12,105 nucleotides of DNA, from the NCBI GenBank assembly GCA_903918595.1, contig CAIXFB010000031.1, positions 1 through 12,105 on the forward strand. The letters are read 5' to 3'. The notes under the pieces were generated by a model. That model was given only the letters and a program-made list of their open reading frames with translations. It did not search any database and had not been told where the DNA came from. The translations under genes and the position numbers were made by a program. Every line of letters begins with the position of its first letter. Within the stretch, counting starts at the first letter, position 1. The DNA is from an uncultured Actinomycetes bacterium (GTDB lineage: Bacteria > Actinomycetota > Actinomycetes > S36-B12). Below are positions 6,766-12,105 of this stretch, one piece after another.

Positions 6766-9039
6766 GTGGCAAAGGAGCTCGTCGTACCGGTGGAGGCGTC
6801 TGCGCCTTCACCTGCGAGCTCTGACGCGGGCAGCCTCCGATCTCGGCTGTCGCGACTGGGCGGGTCTAAGGCGGCCCATCCCGAGCTTGAGCCGCTTCTT
6901 CGGACAGTGCGAAAGTTTCACCCCAAGACGGATCCGCGCTTGATTGAGCGGGCATACGAGATGGCCGCTTACCTCCATCGCGACCAGAGCAGACGATCAG
7001 GCGAGCCGTACATCACGCACCCGCTCGCGGTCGCGACCATTTTGGCCGAGTTGGGAATGACTTCGCCCACTTTGGCTGCCGCGCTACTGCACGACACCGT
7101 TGAGGATTGTGGATATTCCCTTGATGCGCTTCGCGAAGATTTCGGCGATGAAGTTGCCCATCTGGTTGACGGAGTCACCAAACTCGACAAAGTTACGTAT
7201 GGCGATGCCTCTGCTGCAGAGACAGTTCGCAAGATGGTCGTTGCAATGGCGAGAGATATTCGAGTTCTGGTCATCAAGCTCGTGGATCGTTTGCATAACA
7301 TGCGCACTCTGGGTTACCTGCCCGTTGAGAAGCAGCAAAAAAAAGCAAGAGAGACGCTGGAGATTTATGCCCCCCTTGCTCACCGGATGGGCATGAATGC
7401 CGTCAAGTGGGAACTCGAAGACCTCGCCTTCGCCACTCTGTACCCGAAGATGTACGAAGAGATAGTTCATTTGGTGAGTCAGCGAGCCCCATCGCGTGAC
7501 CATTACCTCCGAACGGTCATCGATCAACTTGAAGCAGATCTGCGCGGAAGCAAGATCAAAGCAACAGTGAGTGGCCGGCCCAAGCACTATTACTCGGTGT
7601 ACCAAAAGATGATTGTTCGCGGCCGTGATTTTGCTGAAATTTACGACCTTGTGGGAATCCGTATTCTGGTGGATTCCGTTCGCGATTGTTATGCCGCGTT
7701 GGGTGTTATCCATGCGAACTGGTCGCCAATCCCGGGTCGCTTCAAGGATTTCATTGCTATGCCGAAGTTCAATATGTATCAGTCACTGCACACCACGGTG
7801 ATTGGGCCTGAGGGCAAGCCTGTTGAGGTACAAATTCGCACCTCAGATATGCACAATGCCGCTGAGTACGGCATCGCTGCGCATTGGCGTTACAAGCAGC
7901 GCGAGGTCGGCGGAAAGACCGGACCCGATGACTATGGGTGGCTGCGCCAGCTTATGGACTGGCAACGCGAGACAGAAGATCCCGAAGATTTCATGGATTC
8001 ACTTCGATATGACCTCGGGTCAGCGGAAGTGTTTATTTTCACGCCCAAGGGCGACGTGGTCTCGTTGCCCGCGGATTCCACCCCCGTCGATTTTGCCTAC
8101 TCCGTTCACACCGAGATCGGGCATCGATGCGTCGGCGCACGGGTCAATGGCAAATTGGTGCCGCTTGAATCAAAGTTGAAGAACGGTGACGTTGTAGAGG
8201 TTTTCACATCCAAAGCAGAGGGGGCAGGCCCGAGCCGAGATTGGCTCAATTTCGCAGCTTCTCCCAGAGCAAAGAGCAAGATCAAGGCGTGGTTCTCAAA
8301 GGAGCGTCGTGAGGAGGCCGTTGAAAGCGGAAAGGATTCGATCGTTCGTGCTATGCGCAAGCAGGGGCTCCCGCTGCAGCGACTCATGACGAATCAGGCT
8401 TTGTCGGCAATTGCAGTTGATCTTGGACAAACGGATGTCACGGGTTTGTATGCCGCGGTGGGAGATGGTCGGATCACTGCGGGGACCATCGTTACCCGAT
8501 TGGTCGACGTTGCTGGCGGGGATGAGCAGGCTGCTGATGATGCGGCGGAAGCAGTTTCCTTAGCCCGGATAGCCAATAGAAGGGCGCGCACTTCAGGTGA
8601 TGTCGGCGTCGAGGTGAAGGGCGTTGAAGATGTCTGGGTGAAATTGGCCCGCTGCTGCACGCCTGTCCCTGGCGATGAAATTGTTGGATTTGTTACGCGT
8701 GGGTCAGGGGTATCGGTTCACCGGAATGATTGTGTAAACGTTCCAGGACTGCAAACTGAACCTGACCGAATTGTCGAAGTGAGTTGGGCTCCAACGTCAA
8801 CCAGTCTTTTCCTCGTGAACATTCAGGTTGAGGCGCTCGATCGTTCGCGGCTTCTAGCCGACGTGACTCGCGCACTGTCCGACACCCATGTGAATATCCT
8901 CAGCGCATCTGTTGCCACTACGCGTGATCGGATCGCGCTTTCCCGCTTCACGTTTGAGATGGCCGATCCTAAGCACCTGGGTTCTGTGTTGAAGACCGTC
9001 CGAGGAGTGGAAGGCGTGTTCGACGCTTACCGAGTGTGA
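6766..9039 (+). CDS. rel: Bifunctional (p)ppGpp synthetase/hydrolase (Rel)
   Basis: This long RSH enzyme (757 aa from GTG 6766) makes (p)ppGpp from ATP plus GDP/GTP and hydrolyses it, setting the stringent response. After a low-complexity Ala/Ser/Pro leader of about 35 residues, the HD hydrolase domain shows ITHP (H85) and the intact HDTVED (109-114). The synthetase domain (about 255-377) contains GRPKHYYSVYQK, the RFKD motif (325-328) typical of bifunctional enzymes, and YQSLHTT (338-344). The TGS domain is about 422-482, the conserved-cysteine region has C630, C631, H652 and C656, and the ACT domain covers about 675-757. All catalytic motifs are intact. In-frame ATGs at 6685 and 6751 exist, but the ribosome binding site at 6753-6759 favours 6766. 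It resembles mycobacterial Rel along its full length. Confidence 0.96.
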   Translation: MAKELVVPVEASAPSPASSDAGSLRSRLSRLGGSKAAHPELEPLLRTVRKFHPKTDPRLIERAYEMAAYLHRDQSRRSGEPYITHPLAVATILAELGMTSPTLAAALLHDTVEDCGYSLDALREDFGDEVAHLVDGVTKLDKVTYGDASAAETVRKMVVAMARDIRVLVIKLVDRLHNMRTLGYLPVEKQQKKARETLEIYAPLAHRMGMNAVKWELEDLAFATLYPKMYEEIVHLVSQRAPSRDHYLRTVIDQLEADLRGSKIKATVSGRPKHYYSVYQKMIVRGRDFAEIYDLVGIRILVDSVRDCYAALGVIHANWSPIPGRFKDFIAMPKFNMYQSLHTTVIGPEGKPVEVQIRTSDMHNAAEYGIAAHWRYKQREVGGKTGPDDYGWLRQLMDWQRETEDPEDFMDSLRYDLGSAEVFIFTPKGDVVSLPADSTPVDFAYSVHTEIGHRCVGARVNGKLVPLESKLKNGDVVEVFTSKAEGAGPSRDWLNFAASPRAKSKIKAWFSKERREEAVESGKDSIVRAMRKQGLPLQRLMTNQALSAIAVDLGQTDVTGLYAAVGDGRITAGTIVTRLVDVAGGDEQAADDAAEAVSLARIANRRARTSGDVGVEVKGVEDVWVKLARCCTPVPGDEIVGFVTRGSGVSVHRNDCVNVPGLQTEPDRIVEVSWAPTSTSLFLVNIQVEALDRSRLLADVTRALSDTHVNILSASVATTRDRIALSRFTFEMADPKHLGSVLKTVRGVEGVFDAYRV
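7337..7344 (+). repeat. A8 homopolymer tract within rel
   Basis: Eight consecutive adenines encode the Lys-Lys of EKQQKKARE just after the hydrolase lobe. This is the longest A run I noticed in the window. Loss of one A, in DNA or by transcriptional slippage, would lead to a stop at 7394-7396, leaving a product of about 210 aa limited to the hydrolase part. Confidence 0.9.
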
Positions 9040-9067
9040 TCGAAATGCAGAGCTCGTTCGGCGTGAT

Positions 9068-10357
9068 TTAGCGAGAGAACTCAGCCGCTGCGCCCTCGGC
9101 AGCACCTAGGAGAGCCTGAGTCGAAGCAATTGATGCCCGAAGGTCAGCAGCTTTCGCTGCGTTCCCGGCAGCTTCAGCCTGAGCCAGCTGGGCTTCGAGT
9201 CTTGCTATCGCATCGGTGAAGGCATTTGCTGTGGATTCCGCTCTCGCCTTTACCTCCGGGTTGGATTTGCGCCACTTCTCCTGGTCCGCGGCACGGATCG
9301 CATCTTCGACCTTCTTCATGCGGCCTTCGAGACGTCCTCGATCACTTTTGGGTAGATCGCCAACCTTTTCATAACGCTCGACGATTGATCGAAGCTGCGA
9401 TTTTGCTTGTCCTATGTCTGTGATCGGTAGAAGTGCCTCGGCCTCTGCCACGAGAGCTTCCTTGGCAGGAACATTCGATGCCAACTCGGCGTCTTTCGTC
9501 TCGGCCTCAGCCTTCATAGCTGCATAGAACACATCCTGCGTTGCTTTGAAACGTTTCCAGAGTTTGTCTTCATCAGCCTTGGAACCGCGAGGAGCCTTTT
9601 TCCACTCACCCATCAAGTCGCGTAATTTGCGTGATGTGCCTGACCAATCTGTTGAGTCTTTCAGTGCCTCAGCAGCCGCGATCAGTTCACGTTTCTTGGT
9701 CAAGCTTTCCTTGCGGGCTACGTCAACTTCGGCAAAATGCGCACGACGCCTCTTATCGAAATGTGTGCGAGCCGCGCTGAGGCGTTTCCACAGATCCTGC
9801 TCTGCCCCACGATCTGCGCGAGGAATGGTCTTCCATTCTTCGACCATGAGTGTGTAGCGCTCAGTGGTGGCCTTCCACGTGGTGGAGTCCGTTAGTGACT
9901 CAGCTTCGGTTACGAGGGCTTCACGGGTAGCCAGGGCCGCCTGCCGGCCAGCTGCCTTTCGCTCTTGCTCTCGGCCTCGGGCGGTTGCGATGGCAGTCTC
10001 AAGGGAATCGCATTTAGCTTCTAGGGCTGTAACGTCACCAACAAAACTCCGACCAGCTGCCATCTCACGAACCCGCTGGAGTACGACAGCGGCCTGTTCA
10101 GCAGAGGATTTCTCCTCCGTGAGTCTGGTGAGTGTGAGATCGAGTTCCATCGTGAGATCAAGGTATTTGCGAGCGAAGAATGCAAGGCCCTCTGCCGGCG
10201 TCCCCGCGGCGTACTGACCGACCAGAATCTCACCCTCCGGGGCGAGCAAATAAACCGAACCATCATCGGTTACCCGCCCGCACGCCGAGGCTGTTGAGGT
10301 ATCAACACTGACGGGTGGGCGAAGACTGCCCGGAGTGGGGATACCTGACAAAGCCAT
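9068..10357 (-). CDS. DUF349 domain protein, three tandem repeats
   Basis: The 429-aa product has no N-terminal signal or membrane segment and should be cytosolic. An N-terminal unit (about 26-65, GRVTDDGSVYLLAPEG followed by FFARKY) precedes a coiled-coil-like stretch (about 66-140). Three DUF349 repeats of about 65 residues follow, at about 143-207, 221-285 and 298-360. Repeats 1 and 2 share the pattern EAL-W-(x)n-EWK-LWKR; repeat 3 has diverged and lacks the tryptophans. A charged Ala-rich C-terminus (about 372-429) is probably helical. The biochemical role is unknown to me. Genes of this type sit beside rel and a cyclophilin in other actinobacteria. The ATG at 10357 is preferred because AGGAAGG lies six bases upstream; in-frame ATGs at 10387 and 10402 lack a site. 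It probably follows the cyclophilin gene in one transcript. Confidence 0.88.
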   Translation of the reverse strand: MALSGIPTPGSLRPPVSVDTSTASACGRVTDDGSVYLLAPEGEILVGQYAAGTPAEGLAFFARKYLDLTMELDLTLTRLTEEKSSAEQAAVVLQRVREMAAGRSFVGDVTALEAKCDSLETAIATARGREQERKAAGRQAALATREALVTEAESLTDSTTWKATTERYTLMVEEWKTIPRADRGAEQDLWKRLSAARTHFDKRRRAHFAEVDVARKESLTKKRELIAAAEALKDSTDWSGTSRKLRDLMGEWKKAPRGSKADEDKLWKRFKATQDVFYAAMKAEAETKDAELASNVPAKEALVAEAEALLPITDIGQAKSQLRSIVERYEKVGDLPKSDRGRLEGRMKKVEDAIRAADQEKWRKSNPEVKARAESTANAFTDAIARLEAQLAQAEAAGNAAKAADLRASIASTQALLGAAEGAAAEFSR

Positions 10358-10363
10358 GGGGTG

Positions 10364-10370
10364 CCTTCCT
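10364..10370 (-). promoter_or_regulatory. Ribosome binding site of the DUF349 gene
   Basis: On the minus strand AGGAAGG lies six bases before the ATG at 10357. It selects that start over the upstream in-frame ATGs at 10387 and 10402. Confidence 0.7.
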
Positions 10371-10377
10371 GATCTGG

Positions 10378-10401
10378 TGAACCGCATGGAGGAACGGTTC
10401 A
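10378..10401 (-). promoter_or_regulatory. Leader hairpin just upstream of the DUF349 ribosome binding site
   Basis: On the minus strand TGAACCG and CGGTTCA form a perfect 7-bp stem closing a 10-nt loop, TTCCTCCATG. The loop begins with TTCCT, which is complementary to the AGGAA of the ribosome binding site seven bases downstream, so a pseudoknot hiding that site is conceivable. There is no U-tract, so this is not a classical terminator. The stem is seen directly; any regulatory role is inferred. Confidence 0.45.
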
Positions 10402-10412
10402 TCCGGCGTGAT

Positions 10413-10438
10413 GGAGCAACGAGGCTGATTGTTGCACC
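10413..10438 (-). promoter_or_regulatory. Second intercistronic hairpin after the cyclophilin gene
   Basis: On the minus strand GCAAC and GTTGC pair around a 10-nt loop and can be extended by two G-C pairs across a T-T mismatch. It lies about 25 nt after the cyclophilin stop codon. No run of T follows, so as an intrinsic terminator it would be atypical. It could instead stabilise the 3' end of the upstream cistron. Confidence 0.35.
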
Positions 10439-10462
10439 CCGTCGATCAAGATGGGCGAGGGT

Positions 10463-11299
10463 CTAGCTGACCGTTGCCGATTCGATAAATACGGGCTGCG
10501 CGGGACGGCCATCCGTTGCGCCCCCCTCGACACCAACAGCGGCAATTTCCTGGATGAGCTCCAGACCTGAGGTCACGTTGCCCCAGATCGTGTAGCCAGG
10601 TGGCAAGGTCGTGTCTTCATAGACGAGAAAGAACTGTGAGCCAGAAGTGCCGGGACCGGCGTTCGCCATTGCAACTGTTCCTGCTGGGTAATTCACCTCG
10701 CCATCGTCGGGCAGATTCTCATCGGGCACTGAGTAGCCTGGCCCACCGCTGCCATCGCCTTTGGGATCACCGCACTGGAGCACGAAGATGCCGCTCGTAG
10801 ACAACCTGTGGCAGGTTGTCGCGTCATAAAAACCCTCAGCGGCAAGAAAGGCCTCGGAGGCCACGGTCTGAGGGGCTGCCTGCGGCTCGAGGGCGATCAC
10901 GATGTCGCCACAGTTGGTGTTCAGGGTCAATGTGGTGGGAGATGAGTCAGGAACTGGGGGCGCTGTTGGCCACGAAATCGTGTCGGGCCTCGGAGTGCCG
11001 GCCGGGTCACAGGCCGCCACTACGGCGCTCGGCTCTGCTGGACTCGACGCATCTGCCGATTCGCTGACTTCGGCAGGGGTCTCTTCGGTGGAGATCTCCT
11101 CGGCGGGGGCGGCGACAGTGTCGCCTTCCCTCATGGAAATCCCAGCCCAGGCCAGGCCTGCCACCACGATCACTCCGCCGACAACCAGTGCGATCACCCG
11201 CTGGCGCTTCTTGCGGGCCTCAGATTCGGCGTTCCGACGCTCCTGCTGGCGCTCATACTTGGCTCTGGCCAGTTCTTTGGCGCGCTTGGTCGTAGCCAT
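10463..11299 (-). CDS. ppiB: Membrane-anchored extracytoplasmic cyclophilin (peptidyl-prolyl isomerase)
   Basis: The 278-aa product begins with a highly charged cytoplasmic segment (1-34), then one hydrophobic helix (about 35-55, RVIALVVGGVIVVAGLAWAG), then a Glu/Ala/Ser/Pro linker (about 62-115), and finally a cyclophilin domain (about 120-278). The positively charged N-terminus predicts an N-in, C-out anchor, so the isomerase should fold exported proteins. Domain signatures are CHRLSTSGIFVLQCGDPKGD (163-182), with the catalytic Arg at 165 and Gln at 175, and MANAGPGTSGSQFFLV (211-226). The positions of human CypA Trp121 and His126 appear to be Thr/Leu and Tyr236; such changes are common in bacterial cyclophilins. 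The ATG at 11299 has AGGAGGA seven bases upstream. The in-frame extension to 11656 overlaps the next gene and is not cyclophilin-like. Confidence 0.93.
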   Translation of the reverse strand: MATTKRAKELARAKYERQQERRNAESEARKKRQRVIALVVGGVIVVAGLAWAGISMREGDTVAAPAEEISTEETPAEVSESADASSPAEPSAVVAACDPAGTPRPDTISWPTAPPVPDSSPTTLTLNTNCGDIVIALEPQAAPQTVASEAFLAAEGFYDATTCHRLSTSGIFVLQCGDPKGDGSGGPGYSVPDENLPDDGEVNYPAGTVAMANAGPGTSGSQFFLVYEDTTLPPGYTIWGNVTSGLELIQEIAAVGVEGGATDGRPAQPVFIESATVS

Positions 11300-11306
11300 T
11301 CTCGAG

Positions 11307-11313
11307 TCCTCCT
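11307..11313 (-). promoter_or_regulatory. Ribosome binding site of the cyclophilin gene
   Basis: On the minus strand AGGAGGA lies seven bases before the ATG at 11299. It rules out the longer upstream-extended reading of this frame. Confidence 0.75.
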
Positions 11314-11369
11314 GGAGTGATGCGATTGTCGGCACGTGGTGGAGGGGAGTGTAAGCGTTGTGCTTGGAA

Positions 11370-11375
11370 TAGGCT
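11370..11375 (+). promoter_or_regulatory. Putative -10 element for the metallo-hydrolase gene (TAGGCT)
   Basis: TAGGCT fits TANNNT and lies 41 bp before the GTG at 11417, in the 117-bp divergent gap. No clear -35 precedes it. On the other strand a TACACT (plus-strand 11349-11354) could be the -10 of the cyclophilin gene, so the two promoters would be back to back within about 25 bp. Both calls are tentative. Confidence 0.25.
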
Positions 11376-11407
11376 GACGTGTCCCCGCCAAAGCTTGAAG
11401 GATGTAT

Positions 11408-11411
11408 GGAG
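11408..11411 (+). promoter_or_regulatory. Ribosome binding site fixing the hydrolase start
   Basis: GGAG lies five bases before the GTG at 11417. The GAAGG before the alternative ATG at 11402 has no spacer, so 11417 is favoured. Confidence 0.55.
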
Positions 11412-11416
11412 TTCGT

Positions 11417-12105
11417 GTGCTGATCACCGGTTTCCCCGCAGGCTCGTGGGCAACTAACTGCTACGTGGTTGCTGCCGGCCCTGGTGAGCCATGCGTGATT
11501 GTGGATCCCGGCCAGGACAGCATCGATGGGGTACTCGAGGTGGTTCGGGAGCATTCGCTGGCTCCGGCGGCAGTTCTGCTCACCCACGGTCACATTGATC
11601 ACATTTGGTCGGTTGCGCCGATCAGTGACCGTTTCGGAATTCCTGCTGCCATCCATGCAGATGATCGCTACCGGTTGGCCGATCCAGCAGGCACAAGTTT
11701 TAGTGCTTCACGTGAACAATTGCGTGCGATGACGAAGAACGAGCTTGAGCTGACCGAACCTTCAGATGTACAGGTGCTCACCGATGGCGATGAACTCGAA
11801 CTTGTCGGGCTCGTGTGGCGTGTTCGCCACGCACCAGGTCATACGGAGGGGTCGGTGGTCTTCGACCTGCGGACACCCGACGGTGGATTCGATCAGATGT
11901 TCAGCGGCGACGTTCTCTTTGCCGGATCAATTGGCCGCACGGATCTACCCGGCGGAGATCCAGCAGCCATGACGCGAACCCTCAATCGCCTTCTTGGATC
12001 CACACCCGATCACGTCGCTGTCAAGCCAGGGCACGGACCGGCAACGACGATTGGCCAGGAACGTGCAACCAATCCGTATCTCGTTGATGCTGGTCGTGCT
12101 CACCC
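11417..12105 (+). CDS. Metallo-beta-lactamase-fold hydrolase (glyoxalase II-like), 3'-truncated
   Basis: The frame stays open to the window edge, giving 229 residues. The zinc-binding motif THGHIDH gives H57, H59, D61 and H62. Further ligands are H142 in APGHTEGS, D165 in FSGDVLF and H206 in KPGHGP, so both metal sites of a binuclear hydrolase are intact. The RTDLPGGD motif (174-181) is also typical of the glyoxalase II-like branch. Substrate is unknown; S-acyl-thiol hydrolysis is the usual guess for this group. The GTG at 11417 was chosen because GGAG lies five bases upstream and the resulting MLITGFPAGS matches the M. tuberculosis homologue Rv2581c as I remember it. An in-frame ATG at 11402 is the alternative, but its only site (GAAGG) abuts it. 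In other actinobacteria hisS follows. Confidence 0.92.
   Translation, partial: MLITGFPAGSWATNCYVVAAGPGEPCVIVDPGQDSIDGVLEVVREHSLAPAAVLLTHGHIDHIWSVAPISDRFGIPAAIHADDRYRLADPAGTSFSASREQLRAMTKNELELTEPSDVQVLTDGDELELVGLVWRVRHAPGHTEGSVVFDLRTPDGGFDQMFSGDVLFAGSIGRTDLPGGDPAAMTRTLNRLLGSTPDHVAVKPGHGPATTIGQERATNPYLVDAGRAH

Noticed and set aside
7084..7713. 209-codon open frame on the minus strand within rel
   Set aside because: It is antisense to the conserved hydrolase and synthetase coding sequence, has no ribosome binding site or recognisable domain, and looks like a codon-usage shadow.
10902..11354. 150-codon plus-strand frame opposite the cyclophilin gene
   Set aside because: It is antisense to the linker and membrane anchor of a confirmed cyclophilin; its Ser/Ala/Thr composition mirrors that coding strand.
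11300..11656. N-terminal extension of the cyclophilin frame by 119 codons
   Set aside because: The extension runs through the promoter gap and the divergent hydrolase gene, and a strong AGGAGGA site marks the internal ATG at 11299.

Overview
This window is a stretch of core chromosome from an actinobacterium of moderately high GC content. The lineage call rests on gene order (yebC, ruvCAB, yajC, secD, secF, apt, rel, then a cyclophilin on the opposite strand and a metallo-hydrolase that normally precedes hisS), on the actinobacterial type of the SecD/SecF, Rel and cyclophilin sequences, and on a Gram-positive type LexA box upstream of ruvC. The order closely follows the apt-relA-ppiB-Rv2581c-hisS region of Mycobacterium tuberculosis. 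The extra DUF349 gene next to rel is familiar from Streptomyces-like genomes. The sequence alone does not fix the family or genus.

Layout. Positions 2-700 hold a 5'-truncated YebC/PmpR gene. A 134-bp gap with an SOS box leads into ruvC-ruvA-ruvB (835-2992), joined by 4-bp stop/start overlaps: the Holliday-junction branch migration and resolution machine. After 70 bp comes yajC (3063-3371), then a 78-bp gap with a promoter-like -10 element, then secD-secF (3450-6142, again a 4-bp overlap), the membrane parts of the accessory Sec translocase. apt (6153-6734) and rel (6766-9039) follow on the same strand: adenine salvage and (p)ppGpp synthesis/hydrolysis. Rel converges, with only 28 bp between, on a minus-strand pair: a membrane-anchored extracytoplasmic cyclophilin (10463-11299) followed by a three-repeat DUF349 protein (9068-10357). 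A 117-bp divergent gap separates the cyclophilin from a metallo-beta-lactamase-fold hydrolase (11417 to the window end).

How the genes work together. Three functional blocks share the region: recombination repair (ruvCAB, under a likely LexA operator), protein export and extracytoplasmic folding (yajC, secD, secF, the cyclophilin), and nucleotide/stress signalling (apt, rel). Several start codons were assigned from ribosome binding sites and family alignment: rel at GTG 6766, the cyclophilin at 11299, DUF349 at 10357 and the hydrolase at GTG 11417.

No mobile element, CRISPR array, tRNA, rRNA or defence system is visible, and I see no new multi-gene system. No gene-free stretch exceeds 300 bases; the longest is 134 bp. 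The points most worth a second look are small: the SOS box, two hairpins in the leader of the uncharacterised DUF349 gene, an A8 tract inside rel, a 10-bp direct repeat around the putative secD promoter, and paired cysteines in all three large extracytoplasmic domains.
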